Shown piece by piece: positions 9,397 to 20,343 of a DNA stretch of 64,000 nucleotides (position 1 is the first letter of the stretch; each line of letters begins with the position of its first letter). This DNA comes from Emiliania huxleyi CCMP1516 (taxonomy: Eukaryota > Haptophyta > Isochrysidales > Noelaerhabdaceae). The position numbers and the translations under genes are program-made. Location: positions 434,035 to 498,034 of the forward strand of contig NW_005195301.1 of assembly GCF_000372725.1 (NCBI RefSeq), read 5' to 3'. The notes under the pieces are model-generated. The model was given only the letters and a program-made list of their open reading frames with translations. It ran no database searches and was not told the origin of the DNA.

Positions 9397-10973
9397 TCAC
9401 TTCTTGGCCTTGCCGCCGCCCTTTTTGGCAATCGTCTTCTTGGGCGCGCCGCCCTTGGCCGCGGCGCCGCCCGCCGCATCGGACGGACCGCTTGCCGCGC
9501 CCTGCACCGGCTTCCACTCGGGCAGCGCGTCGGTGATGGCGCTGTCGGTCGCGGCGAGTAGGAGGGTGTGGGCGAGGCCGCACGCCACCTGCGCGACGTG
9601 TGCACCCTCGAGCAAATCGACCTTCTTCGGGCGCGCCGACGACTTTGGGCCGAGCTCGCCATACCCCAGCTCGCCGCACGAGCAGGCCGGGCCCCACGAG
9701 ATGACCGAGCTGTCGGCGCCCACGACGGTGTGGACGGAACCGCACGCGAGAGCCTGCACCTTCCAGCCGCTAAGGTCCTGCTCGACGGTGGGGCTCATCC
9801 AGCAGTTTTGCGAGGCCGACTTGACCCTCCCCCACATGTAGAGCGAGGAGCTGCTCGCGCACACCACGCCCGAGTGGAGGACGGCGTGGCCCGTCGCGGC
9901 GGTGAAGGCGGAGCCGCAAACCACGCGCGTCGCGCGCAGCCCGGGCAACTCGGCCGGCGTCCACGCGTCCTTCTGGTCCTTGTGGCCAAGCCTAGGCGGG
10001 CGGGCAGAGCGTGGGGCCTCAGGGGCAAGGGAAGAGAGCCTCGCCGCCCCACCGCGCCCCTCGCGCGCGCCTGCCGTACCCGCCGCACCCCCAGGTGAAG
10101 CAGCGTCCCTCCTCGTCCACCGCAGCGGAGTGCTGCGGCCCGCAAGCGGCGTGGACCATCTTTCGCCCCGCCAGCTTTGGCACCTTGAGCGGAGCCGCCT
10201 CGGTCGCGTACGCCAGCTTGATCGACGAGTCCGACTTGTTGTACTGCCCGTCCGTCCCGTTGCCCAGCACGCCGCACTCGGACGAGCCGAACGCCCACAG
10301 GGTGCCCTCGCGGTCTATGACCAGGTTGTGGGCGCCGCCCGCCGCCACGTACGCCGCGCCGGCGGCCAGGCCCGGCACGGCGACGGGCGTCGCCTCCATC
10401 TCGCGCCTCTTGTCAGCCGACGGTCCGACGCAGCCCTCCTTGGAGGAGCCACTCGCGAAGAGGTCGCCCTCCGCGCCGAGCCAGAGGGTGTGGTGCTTCC
10501 CGGTCGCCGCGGCGGAGAGGGGCGTGCCCTGCAGCGCGGTCACCTCGGTCGGGCCGGCGCGCGTGAGCGTGTCGCCCAGCCCGAGCTGGCCGCACTGGTT
10601 GCGGCCCCAGGCATAGGCGGCTCCGCTGGCGGAGAGGGCGATGCAGTGGGAGGAGCAGGAGGAGGTCGCGACGAAGGCCACCTTGACGCCGGGCAGCACC
10701 AGCCGGCACGGCCCCATCAGGTTGGGCGCCGACTTGGTGTGCGCCTCCTTGCCCTTGCCGAGGTTGTCCCAGTTGGTGCCTGCGCCGCACACGCAGGGGA
10801 CGGAATAGCTGTCACTGAGCAGACCGCGGAGAGGGCAGGAGCGCACCGCCAAAGACGACCAGGGTGGTGTCGTCGGGGATCGAGAGGGCCGGGGCGGAGA
10901 CTTTGAAGGGCGGCGCGTCGGACGACTGCGACTGCTGGGCGAGCATCTTGCGGTACATCTCTTGGGCGTTCAT
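9397..10973 (-). CDS. RCC2: RCC2 (TD-60)-type RCC1-repeat protein
   Basis: Three exons (10847-10973, 10071-10779, 9397-9991) total 1431 nt, 476 residues. The start MNAQEMYRKM at 10973 is the first ATG. RCC1-type blades are evident: YAWGRNQCGQLGLGD, LFASGSSKEGCVG, LWAFGSSECGVLGNGTDG, CFTWGCGGYGRLGHKDQKD, YMWGRVKSASQ, VISWGPACSCGELGYGE. The N-terminal LVVFGGTNWDNLGKG and the C-terminal QDLSGWKVQALACGS and PKSSARPKKVDLL are specific to RCC2 rather than to RCC1. Animal RCC2 binds Rac1/RalA and chromatin and acts in mitosis and adhesion. The tail is Lys-rich (PKKTIAKKGGGKAKK). Intron 1 is GT-AG (donor GTGCGC). Intron 2 (9992-10070) has a GC donor (GGCAG|GCGCGC), the only choice that keeps GGYGRLGHKD intact. 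Confidence 0.93.
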
Positions 10974-11039
10974 CAGCCTTGGCTTGCCGCTCTTGCTTTG
11001 CCGCGTTGATGCAAACAAAAAGAATTACATCAGTGCTTC

Positions 11040-11225
11040 GACCGCCAGTGGATGTGGGAGTCCACCGCGCACCGCGCTGCGAGCCTGTCGTGTCCCTTGT
11101 CAGGAGCAGGAGAGCCCCACCTGTCCCCCTGATCGTCCTTCCAAAATCCTGCTCGTGCAGGTGGGGACCTTGTCCTCGTCCCACCCATCCCTCGTTTGGC
11201 GTGTCTGTTTTCTTTCTTTCTTTTA
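11040..11225 (+). repeat. Dispersed repeat family C, left part
   Basis: This is an inverted match to 15955-16115: GACGATCAGGGGGACAGGTG, ACACGACAGGCTCGCAGCG and CAGGATTTTGGAAGG are shared as reverse complements, ending in the TTTCTTTCTTTC tail. It lies directly 5' of the RCC2 start on the minus strand and may include its promoter. Confidence 0.8.
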
Positions 11226-11228
11226 AGA

Positions 11229-11412
11229 GGACCGCCGCAAGCGGCGTGGCGTGGAGGTTGTGCATCCCTCCGGGGGCCCCTCTGCGCCGGGGAGGCGTTG
11301 TTGGAGGCTAGGACGCAAGCGTCCGTCGCCTTTTTCAAACTCGGGGCCCACTCCGCTACGCTCCGACCCGAATTTGGAGGGCCTATAAGGTGTTGCTGCG
11401 CAAAAGGGGTCG
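11229..11412 (+). repeat. Dispersed repeat family B (about 190 bp), copy 1
   Basis: It starts with a palindrome (CGCCGCAAGCGGCG), then GGGGGCCCCTCTGCGCCGGG, GGACGCAAGCGTCCGTCGCC and ACTCCGCTACGCTCCGACCC, and ends near GTTGCTGCGCAAAAGGGG. The same sequence occurs at 42451-42640 (+) and 17298-17507 (-). It is non-coding and has no obvious terminal inverted repeats. Confidence 0.85.
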
Positions 11413-12084
11413 GACACCGGGCGCAGCTCATGCTAAGAGCTAGAAGAGGAGATAGAGAGAACAACCACCCTGTCCCGTTATTGCGTATACCAACACCACA
11501 AAACGCTCTCTCTCTCCTGTCCTCACTCAGGGGGGTCACAACTACCAAGTCCCTCGACTAGCTGCCACAGGGCGCAGCTGCCACAGGGCGCAGCTGGAGA
11601 CGCTCCCCCTCAATCGGCATCCACCCCCACCCGCTCCAGCCCCACTTCTGCTGCCGAGAGAGCTGAATCGAAGCAAGCGAGCCATTGCATCTTGGCGTGC
11701 TCCTGGAGCGCGGCTTTCTGCGGCCACGAGCACGGCGGAGTCGGCGTCGTAGCGCGCATCGTTCCCGCTCATCGCCCATTCCTCCCACGTGACGTGTGTC
11801 GGCCGCGATTCGATGTCGCCACCTTCATCGCCAACGAGGACTCCCTCGACTGCAGGGGGGCTCCGGCGCGGGGAGGGACTCCGCCTGCTGCGCTGGCCGA
11901 CTGCGCCCTCCTCCTCCATGGGCTCGATCCGATTCCGCAGCGGCGGTGCTGCGCGGGAGGCGGCCGCGGGCACGCTGGGCTCCATCAGCGGCTTTCCCCT
12001 CAGGTACTCGAGTACTCATAGCGCGAAAGCACGGATTTGGCGGATCTTGGCTTCAATTTTACGAATGTCAACACAAATTGGCAC

Positions 12085-12265
12085 CAGCTGAAGGCTTGCC
12101 CCCGTCCACGGCCCAGATCACGCAGTTCGTGCACGGCATTCGGATTTTGCTATTTGTTCGTGTGGGGGTATATTGCAGATTTGTCAATGGTACCGCGTCT
12201 GCGACGCGGGCGCCTTGCGGGCAGAGCCCTTAGGACACCCTTTTATCTTGCGCGGTCAAAAATAG
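12085..12265 (+). repeat. Dispersed repeat family C, right part
   Basis: This is an inverted match to 15705-15870: the blocks CACGGCATTCGGATTTTG, GTGTGGGGGTATATTGCAG, TTTGTCAATGGTACCGCGTC and the GCGCGGTCAAAAAT end are all present as reverse complements. GGCACCAGCTGAAGGCTTG, just before this block (12081), recurs at 16121-16140. It belongs with 11040-11225 as a fragmented copy of one longer element. The 11413-12084 stretch between them contains no recognised gene. Confidence 0.8.
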
Positions 12266-12479
12266 AGCGGAGGCCTCTACCGAACCTTTCGGACCTTAAG
12301 ACAGCATTGTAGATCCCTGGGCGAGGGTGGTGGCGTCCCCGTCGGGAAAGAATTTCCTCGCGGCTTACGGCCGCTCGCGTAGAGCCCCTCAGATGATTGG
12401 GGAGAGAGAGATGTTAGAAAACCAACAAGAAATCACGCCTGCCACAGTGATTTGGGCTCGCTCGGCAGCTTGTCAGCCC

Positions 12480-12952
12480 TCAGCCGAAGCTGGGGCCGGT
12501 CCCGTAGCCGAGAGAGCCCGCGCCGATGAGTTCGACGCAGTCGGGGGGGCCTGCGGAGAGACCAGCGAGGTGGCGATCGCTGTACTTCATGGCGCCCTCA
12601 AAGACAAAGTGGGGAGCACTTGGAGTGGGGCTGGCTGACTCGCCAGAGGTCGATACTCTGGACGACCCATAGGATGCCACGAATGCCTGAAGGGTGAAGG
12701 AGAGGGAGGCGAGGCCAGAGGGAGAGGCAGGCTCAGCTGCTCTCGGGTGATCTCACTTTGGTGGCTGAAGGACCCGATGGTCCTGTCACATTCGTGTTCC
12801 GAGTCGTGGGGGTAGAAGAATTCGAGGTAGAATCGAGTCAGCACATCCTTGTAGTACAGCGGACCGCCAGGCTCGCCAGCAGCATCCGCAGGGAGGCAGC
12901 ATATGAGGCACCAGTCTTCTGGAGAGCTCAACAGCTGCGGCCGCGATGGTAG
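12480..12952 (-). CDS. Hypothetical protein, two candidate exons
   Basis: Candidate exon 1 (about 12774-12950) reads PEDWCLICCLPADAAGEPGG, then PLYYKDVLTRFYLEFFYPHD, then SEHECDRTIGSFSHQ. The composition is protein-like and unlike its low-complexity surroundings. Candidate exon 2 (12480-12685) reads AFVASYGSSRVSTSGESASP, then HFVFEGAMKYSDRHLAGLSA, then PPDCVELIGAGSLGYG and a stop. A GTGAGA donor and a CAG acceptor lie between them, but that join breaks frame, so the splice is unresolved. No family is recognised and no start codon is assigned. Confidence 0.3.
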
Positions 12953-13334
12953 AGTCGGCCGCGAGCGAGCAGCTTTTGGCTGCGGGATCGAATCGCGGAA
13001 GGCCCATGCCCTCGCGGAGCGACGCGGGTCGCGCGGCGCGCGCGTGTGCGAATGCGACAACAGACGACAGACGACCGTGGACCGACGCCTGAGCTCTGTA
13101 CGACTGAACGACCGTCGCCGCAATCGCCACCGCCGCCATTTTTGACGAGCAGCGCGAGCGCACTCGTCGGCGGCGAGCCGTCGCGGGCCGGGCCGAGCCC
13201 GGCCTCGACCGGCCGCGCCGCCGCAGCAGGCCGGGAGGCCCGAATGGCGGCCGACCAGCTGAGGATCCTTTCTTCTCCCCCTTTTTTGCTCCCTCTCTTC
13301 TTGATGATTGGTCAGATGAATAGTGCCACCCGGA

Positions 13335-13470
13335 GCGAGGGATCTGGAGGGGAGCACAAATAGGAGGCCCAGACTTGCCCTCGTGCCGCCGAGTGCGCGT
13401 ATCCTATGTGACTTGTGAGAGAGATCCCCTGTGCCCTTGTGCCCAGCGCCCTCTCCGCGCCGCGCCCCAC
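13335..13470 (-). repeat. Dispersed repeat family I, copy 1
   Basis: This is an inverted match to 40090-40215: GGGGAGCACAAATAGGA, TTGCCCTCGTGCCGCCGAGT, CCTATGTG, AGAGATCCCCTGTGCCC and the GCGCGGAGAG block are shared. Each copy lies 120-130 bp 5' of a plus-strand gene, the transporter at 13599 and XRCC4 at 40333, although this copy is reversed relative to its gene. Confidence 0.75.
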
Positions 13471-13598
13471 CCCCTCGCTTTTCCTTCTGCCCTTGGGGGC
13501 TTCTAAAAGAAACAACAGAAAGTAGGCGGGGCAAATCTCGGCGCCTCCGGGGTTCGGTACACACACACACACGGCGCCCCCTCCGCCGCGTGTGTGCA

Positions 13599-15381
13599 AT
13601 GTGCAAGGTCCTCGACCTCGAGGCGAGGTACCACAAGGTCGAGGCTCCCGCTGCGGCCACTCACGAGCTGCTCCACTTTCTCCTCGGCATGGGACTCGGC
13701 TGGATCTCGGTGCAACCCACACCCGCACCCGCGCGGCCCACACCTGCACTTCTCAGCTCTGCCCTGCTGCCCCCGCTCCGCCCGGCACAGCATCGTCACC
13801 TCTGGTGAGCCCTGGAGCGTCTCTCATTCTTCGCGCTCCTTTCGCCCTCACCATCCTCGCTCTCTCCAGGTTCCGGCCCTCTCGGTCGAGGCGGCGCAGC
13901 TGCAGCTCGAGCAGCCCGAGGGGCTGCAGATAACTGCGCTCACCGGCGCGGTTGGCACCGTCGGCAGCTCCATCGTTGTTCCTGCCTTTTTGGCCCTGCA
14001 GGCAAGCGCAGCACCGCACTTCCGCTCTGTTGCGGCCACCTCAGCTGCCACCGTTGCACACATGGCCCACCACCACGACACCGCAACAGCCCACCTTCTC
14101 ACCAACGTCGCCGCGGATCACTTCACCATCGCCGATGTCGCAGCGCCGCCGATGACCCCCCCCCCCCCCCCCCCCCTGGTCCATGTGCATCAGTCCTGCG
14201 CGGCGACAGAGATTGACCTATGGGTCCGCATTGCGCTGGCTGCACACCTGTTGGCAACGCTGTTGGGCGCCTCGTTGAGCCACGCGACGGTGGGCGGAGC
14301 CTCTGTCGTGCTCTATCTCATCGCGTTCCTCGGTTCCCTCGCGGCCAACCTGCAGCGCCTCGCCGCGATGCCGTGGGTGATGCAGCACGGATCGCATGCC
14401 AGCGTCTCGTGGCTCCTCGCGGGCGGGCTCGCCGCTCTCCGAGACGTGGTTGCCCGAGTTGAGCTGAGGCCCTCTCCGCAGGCGGAAACTTCACGGCGCT
14501 GGTGTGTGCGCTGCTCGGCGTGTGGCAGCAGCCTGGTGGTGAGGCTCGCATCAGCGTTGGGGGCTACTTCGGCCTTCTCGCCCTCGTCGTCCTTGCCGCA
14601 GCCGCCTCGTACATCCTCCTGCGCCGGCGCCGGTCGGCTGCGGCAGCCTTGGACCTGAGTCCGACCTCGCTGATGAAGAGGAGCCCCTCTTCGGTGATGG
14701 CCGAGCAACCTGGCGGCGACGGGGGGGGCGGCGCCTCTGGCGGCGGCAGCGCGAGCCTCTCCCTATGGCCGCTGCCGCGCTTTGCGACCCACGCCGAGGT
14801 CGCGCTCTGCACGGCGACGAACGCACTCGTGCAGACCCTCTGCTGGGTGAAACCATTGGCCCCAGTCCCCAGAGGCGAGGTGCGGTTCTCACAGCCCCCG
14901 ACCCCCCTTTCCCAGGTAATGATTGGCTTCTTTGTGCCGTTTGCCGCGAACCACGCGGCGGGCGGGGTCCGCGAGGGAAGCGTCCTGCTCGGCTATACCG
15001 CCGAGATGAGCACGGTCGCCGTCTTTGTCGGCTCCGTCTGCTCGGCCTACCTTCCGAACGCGGCACTGCATTGCTGGGCGACCATGGCGGCGATGCTGGC
15101 GTGTTTCTTTGCCGTCGCTGCGCTCGCTTTCGGCGCCCACTTGCCGGCGCCCTGCCCGCTGCTGCAGTGCGTCTGCACAACGGCGCGGTTCACGACGGGT
15201 TTCCCCTTTGATGACCCCGCGAATCACCCGAGATTTCCTTGTCGGTGAGGCGCGATTTATCGATGGGCTTGTCACGCCGCTGTTGTATCGGCGGGCGGGC
15301 GAGGCCTTTGACGGCGGCGAGAAGCAAGCGGTGACGCAGTGGCAAGGGTCGGCTGCGTCGCTTCGCACGGGTCCGGTTTGA
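13599..15381 (+). CDS. Multi-pass membrane transporter-like protein (possibly SLC52 riboflavin-transporter type)
   Basis: Proposed exons are 13599-13709, 13870-14422, 14482-14846, 14916-about 15162 and a last exon of about 15229-15381. The N-terminus reads LLHFLLGMGLGWISVPALSV, then VEAAQLQLEQPEGLQITALT, which resembles the GxGxW...E...P-E-G-W first-helix region of SLC52/RFT transporters. Further helices are LWVRIALAAHLLATLLG, ASVVLYLIAFLGSLAANLQ, FTALVCALLGVWQQ, GGYFGLLALVVLAAAASYIL, VMIGFFVPFAANHAAGG and MAAMLACFFAVAALAFGAH. A poly-Pro/His loop and a Gly-rich loop separate groups of helices. Intron 2 has a GC donor with a GCGG repeat at both ends. The last junction is uncertain. Membrane transport is likely; the substrate is inference. 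Confidence 0.5.
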
Positions 15382-15513
15382 CCACATGCCTTACAGGTCT
15401 CGGCTTGTGAGCAGGTGCTGCTCCATCGTCTTCACCGCCACCCTCACTTGGGCTGCAGTCGCGGTGGTCAAAAGCGGCGCCATGGGGTCGTAGGGGGACA
15501 AACGCCGCTGGTG

Positions 15514-15658
<145 letters not shown>

Positions 15659-15659
15659 G

Positions 15660-16140
15660 AAAGAAAGAAAGAATTTTACAACAAAACTCCCTCGCACAAG
15701 AAGCAAGAACAATTTTGACCGCGCAAGATATAAAGGGAGTCCTAAGGGCTCTGCTCGCAAGGCCGCCCGCGTCGCAGACGCGGTACCATTGACAAATCTG
15801 CAATATACCCCCACACGAGCAAATAGCCAAAATCCGAATACCGTGCACGAACTGGGCGATGTCGGCCGAAGAAAGAAAACAGACACGCCAAACGAGGGAT
15901 GGGACGAGGACAGGGTCCCCACCTGTGTTAGTGCCAGTGCGCGCCAGTCCCGAAAGAAAGAAAGAAAACAGACAACCCAAACGAGGGATGGGGGAGGAGA
16001 GGACAGGGTCCACACCTGCACGAGCAGGATTTTGGAAGGACGATCAGGGGGACAGGTGGGGCTCTCCTGCTCCTGACAAGGGACACGACAGGCTCGCAGC
16101 GCGGTGCGCGGTGTCGGCCGTGCAAGCCTTCAGCTGGTGC
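15660..16140 (-). repeat. Dispersed repeat family C, composite copy (reverse orientation)
   Basis: It contains, in reverse, both halves seen separately at 11040-11225 and 12085-12265. It also holds two successive versions of the block GAAAACAGACACGCC ... ACGAGGGATGGG ... GACAGGGTCC (15876-15925 and 15964-16018). Related TTTCTTTCTTTC-tailed blocks occur at 43218-43290, 43756-43845 and 53249-53310. It looks like a transposable element remnant of unknown class. Confidence 0.75.
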
Positions 16141-16201
16141 CAAGACTTTTACGGGAGCACTGCAACAACAACCAAACGCGGGGGTCTATATTGCAACACA
16201 T

Positions 16202-17248
16202 ATGGAGAGCTTCCTGCGTGACCTCGGGGAGGCGCGCGACGCCTGCAACAAGCTTCCTTTTGACGATGCGCTGCGCTACAAGATAGCTGCCGAATTGGAT
16301 CGCATCGAGGCTGCTCCGCCTCTCGAGCGCATGTTGGTGACGAAGCCGCTGATCGAGGGATGGAGGACATTGGTCAGTCGGCAGAAGGATCCGTCCATCA
16401 AGACGCGTCGTCAGGCTGCGCTCACCGCCATGCTGCGCGTCGTCGACCGCCTCCCCGCTCGGGGGCCAAGCCAAGGTGCTGCGTACCCGAGTAGCCTTAC
16501 CGTAGGAACCTTTCATGCTCCAGGGTGACGCAGCCAGCCCCATCCGCCTCCCTTGCACAGACTCTTCCCGCTTGACTGAAGAAACGAGAGGGGTGAGGAA
16601 CCACCCCGACCCAGTCAATGGCGCGTCGGGGCCAGCGCCTTCAAATGCGCCCCAACCCTCCACTGCTGCCGCCTCATCCTGCGCTGCCACCGGTGCGCGC
16701 CGGCTCGAGGCTTTCCGGGCACACGAGGACACAAGGCGGAAACGTCTGCCCACTGTCCGCGCAGGTGTGCGGCGCACGTCGAGAGCGACGGCAGGGCGTG
16801 CTCCTGGACGTCTCATAGAGGAGGAGCCGCCGGATGACGCGGCGACAGCACGCCAACAAATTCCGGTGGAGAGTTCGGCCGCTCGGCTTCGGCGGATGGT
16901 GTACGAGGTCTACCTGCGGCATGGGGAAGTTGTGTTGCCGGGTGTGGTGCGGGCCGAGATTCCGGGAATTGCGGTCGACGCATCTGGCAGATCGCGTCCG
17001 CTGGAGCGAGCGATCATTGCAGCGAGATCATTGCAGCGAACCGATGGCGGGAAGAAGGCCGCCCCCTCCCACGGTCGTCGTACACGACGGACGACTTGCC
17101 CATGCGTGAACGGCTGGACCGGCTTGAGCGCGCGATGGCCCTGCTTGGAGAGGAGTGCCCGCCACGGCATGCCGGGCGAGCGACCGCACCCTCGAGCCGT
17201 CACGACCCCGACCGTCGTCAGCTTCTCTGCGTGAATATGTATGGCTAG
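16202..17248 (+). CDS. Hypothetical protein, multi-exon, with a frame-breaking 14-bp tandem duplication
   Basis: The first exon (16202 to about 16460) reads MESFLRDLGEARDACNKLPF, then a helical region including LERMLVTKPLIEGWRTLVSR. A later segment (about 16740-17030) reads IEEEPPDDAATARQQIPVES, then RRMVYEVYLRHGEVVLPGVV, then AEIPGIAVDASGRSRPLERA. At 17013-17040 the 14-mer ATCATTGCAGCGAG is tandemly repeated. Counting it once gives a continuous frame: NRWREEGRPLPRSSYTTDDL, then PMRERLDRLERAMALLGEEC, with a stop at 17246. The last part looks like a short coiled coil. No family is recognised. The middle junctions are unresolved. Confidence 0.4.
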
Positions 17249-17297
17249 CGTGCTTCCACTGCGCGCCCGCGCCTGCGGCGCCGCCGCGGCTCCCCAC

Positions 17298-17507
17298 CCT
17301 TTTGCGCAGCAACACCTTAAACTTTTCAGGCCCTCCAAATAGCAAATTCGGGTCGGAGCGTAGCGGAGTGGGCCCCGAGTTTGAAAAAGGGCGACGGACG
17401 CTTGCGTCCTAGCCTCCAACAACGCCTCCCCGGCGCAGAGGGGCCCCCGGAGGGATGCTCAACCGCTCCACGCCACGCCGCTTGCGGCGGTCCTCTGCCA
17501 GCTCCAC
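17298..17507 (-). repeat. Dispersed repeat family B, copy 2, abutting the histidine gene promoter
   Basis: This is the reverse-orientation copy of the 190-bp repeat at 11229 and 42451. It ends 59 bp before the start codon of the HisD-HisG gene, so it probably overlaps that gene's promoter or 5' UTR. Confidence 0.85.
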
Positions 17508-17566
17508 TGAGGGCCCGTGCGTTATTTTCCGATCGGCACGTTGCAGTCTGGGTTATCTCCGACACG

Positions 17567-20343
17567 ATGTCCTTCGCATCGCTCCGTCGGCTGCGCCCAG
17601 ACGAAGTGCCGGCTGTCCGCCGCGATCCAGTCGAGCCCAAGGCGCGCGCGGCCGCGGAGCCCATTGTGGAGGCGGTCCGCTCCGAGGGTGAACCAGCGCT
17701 GCGCCGCTTTGCCGAGCGCTTTGGCGAGCTCAGCCCGGGCGATGCCCTGGTGTACCGGCGCGAGGTCGAGCTCAAGGCGGCGTGGGAGTCCATCTCGCAG
17801 GAGGAGCGCAACTGCCTCGCGCGCACCGCCCAGCGGATCCGCCACTTTGCTCGCTCGCAGCGCTCCTCCGCCTCGGAGATCTCCGTGCCAATCCCGGGAG
17901 GAGAGGCAGGGCACACGCTGGCGCCGGTGGAGAACGCGGGCTGCTACGCGCCCGGCGGACGGTACCCGCTGCCGTCGACAGTCCTGATGACCGCCGTCAC
18001 CGCACGGGTCGCCGGCTGCGCGCGCGTCTGCGTCGCCTCTCCGCGGCCGACAGCGGTGACGCTCGCCGCCGCCTACATCGCCGAGGCAGACCAGCTGATC
18101 CCGGTGGGAGGGGCGCAGGCGATCGCGGCGCTGGCGTACGGCGCGGGCCCGATCGGCGCGTGCGATGCCGTCGTCGGACCGGGTAACATGTACGTTACCG
18201 CCGCAAAGTCGCTCGTGTCTGGCCGCGTCGCGATCGACATGCTCGCGGGTGAGCGCCACCGCAAACACCTCCGCCCTCGCCCTCCTCCGCCCGTCTGCCG
18301 TCTCCCCTCGCCGTCCATGCCCCACCCTCGACGGCCCAGCCCCCTCACCCCGCCACCCACAGCTACTCCGCTGACCCCCGCCCCGCTCTCCCCGTTCGCT
18401 AGGCCCGTCCGAGTGCCTAGTCATCGCAGACGGCAGCGCCTCGCCCGCGGTGGTGGCAGCCGACCTCCTCGCGCAGGCGGAGCACGACCCGGCGGCGCTG
18501 CCCGCCCTCGTCTGCCTGACGGAGGAGTTCGCCGCGGCGGTCGACCGCGAGCTGGCGGCGCAGCTGGCGGTGCTCCCCACTCGCGAGGTGGCGGCGGAGG
18601 CGCTGCAGAACGGCTACACGGTCGTGGTGGCGAGCCTGGACGAGGCGGTCGCCATCAACGATCGGCTGGCCGTCGAGCACGTCGAGCTGCACGTCAAGGA
18701 GTCGATGGCGCTCGCCCGCCGGCTGAAGCACTATGGCGGCCTCTTCGTCGGCGCCGGTGCGGCGGCGCCGCTCCGCATGTTCTGGCTGTGAATGGCGCGC
18801 CTCTCCACAGCTTGAGTCGCGAGCAGGCGCGGCGGAGGTGCTCGGCGACTACGGCGCTGGGCCGAACCACACGCTGCCCACGGGCGGCACCGCGCGCTCC
18901 TTCGGCGGCCTCTCCGTCTTCACCTTTTTGCGCACGCGCACCTGGATGCGCATCGACGACGCGCACGCCGCCGGCACCATGATCAGCGACGCAAAGCGGC
19001 TCGGCGAGATGGAGGGCCTCTTCGGGCGCGCCGTCTGCTCTCGCGTCGCCGAGGAAGCGCACGGGGCGGGCGGTGAGTCGCCGCGACTCCGAGTAGGCAC
19101 GCCGCTGCCGCTGCTGCCCGGCTGGCCTCCGCGCCCAACGGCACCGGCTCGCCCTCCAAACGCGACGTGTCCACCAAGCGGTGGGACACCACCTCGGACC
19201 GGCTGCACTTTGCCCTGCCCAAGAAGGGGCGCATCGCCGAAAAGTGCCTCCAGTTCCTCAAGGCGTGCCGGCCGGCCGTGCCCCCCGCGCTCACCCTCCG
19301 CGCCCCAAACAGCCGCGCCCTCCTCCCGAGTAGGCGTCTGGCCTCGAGTACGACCGGCCCGCGCGTGTCCGAGGCCGTGGCGGCACCTGTCCGGAGCACG
19401 TCCACGACGTGTCCATGCCGTGCCCCATAGGCCCGAGCGTGTCGACGTGGCGCTCGTGCGCAACTTGCCGATCACGCTCGTCTTCCTGCCGGCTGCCGAC
19501 ATCGCAAAGTACGTGGGCGAGGGGAACGTCGACCTCGGCATCACGGGCGAGGACATCATCGCCGAGGCGGGCGTCAGCGTGGAGCGCGAGATGGCTCTCG
19601 GCTTCGGGAGCTGCCGCCTCTCCCTGCTCGTGCCGACGCAGCACGCGAGCGCGCGTGCCTCCGACTACGCAGGCTGCCGCATCGTCACATCCTTCCCCGA
19701 GGTGACACGCGCTTTCTTTGCGCCGCTCGACGCCGCCGCAGGCTGCGCCACCTCAATCAAGTTCGTCTCCGGCTCGGTCGAGGCGGCCTGCAAGCTCGGC
19801 CTCGCCGACGCCGTCGTCGATTTGGTCGAGACCGGCACGACGATGCGCGCCGCTGGGCTGTGCGAGCTGGAGACGCTGCTAGAGACGCAGGCGCGTCTCC
19901 TCCCGCGCAGGGCCGCGCCTCGCTCCCCGAGCATGGCCGCGCGAGCGGCGCCTCCCCTTCACGACAGGCGTGCCTCATCTCGAACCCGCACTCGCCGCAC
20001 CGCGAGCTGATCGCAAAGATCAAGGCGCGCATCCAGGGGCACCTCGACTCGACTAAGTACCGGCTGGTGCAATACAACGCGAGCCGCGCCATCCTGCCGC
20101 AGTGCGCGCGCACCGTGCACAGGCGGGGAGAGGCCTGGGAGCCCGCTCACTGCTCTGCCCGTGGACAGGTGCGTCCGCATCACGCCCGGCAAAAAGTCGC
20201 CCTCCATCCTCCCGCTCGAGGACCCCGAGTACGTCGCCGTCTCCGTGATGGTGCCCAACAAGGAGCTCGCCGAGCGCGTCGACGAGCTCATCGCCATCGG
20301 CGCCACCGACGTGATGGTCTTCCAGATCCAAAACTACCGCTGA
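17567..20343 (+). CDS. Bifunctional histidinol dehydrogenase / ATP phosphoribosyltransferase (HisD-HisG fusion)
   Basis: Eight exons are proposed (17567-18248, 18403-18756, 18827-19058, 19097-19262, 19334-19362, 19431-19890, 19968-20101, 20169-20343): 2232 nt, 743 residues. The HisD half shows ENAGCYAPGGRYPLPSTVLM, DAVVGPGNMYVTAAK, IDMLAGPSECLVIADG, the zinc ligands in LAQAEHD, the catalytic Glu-His in AVEHVELHV and GDYGAGPNHTLPTGG. An Ala/Ser/Pro linker (HAAAAAARLASAPNGTGSP) leads into a fungal-type HisG: RLHFALPKKGRIAEKCLQF, LVFLPAADIAKYVGEGNVDL, VDLVETGTTMRAAGL, and the C-terminal regulatory domain CVRITPGKKSPSIL to ATDVMVFQIQNYR. HisG catalyses the first step of histidine synthesis (ATP + PRPP) and HisD the last two (histidinol to histidine). 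Introns 3-6 have GC donors; the others have GT. The HisD C-terminal zinc His is not visible (EGLFGRAV). Confidence 0.88.
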
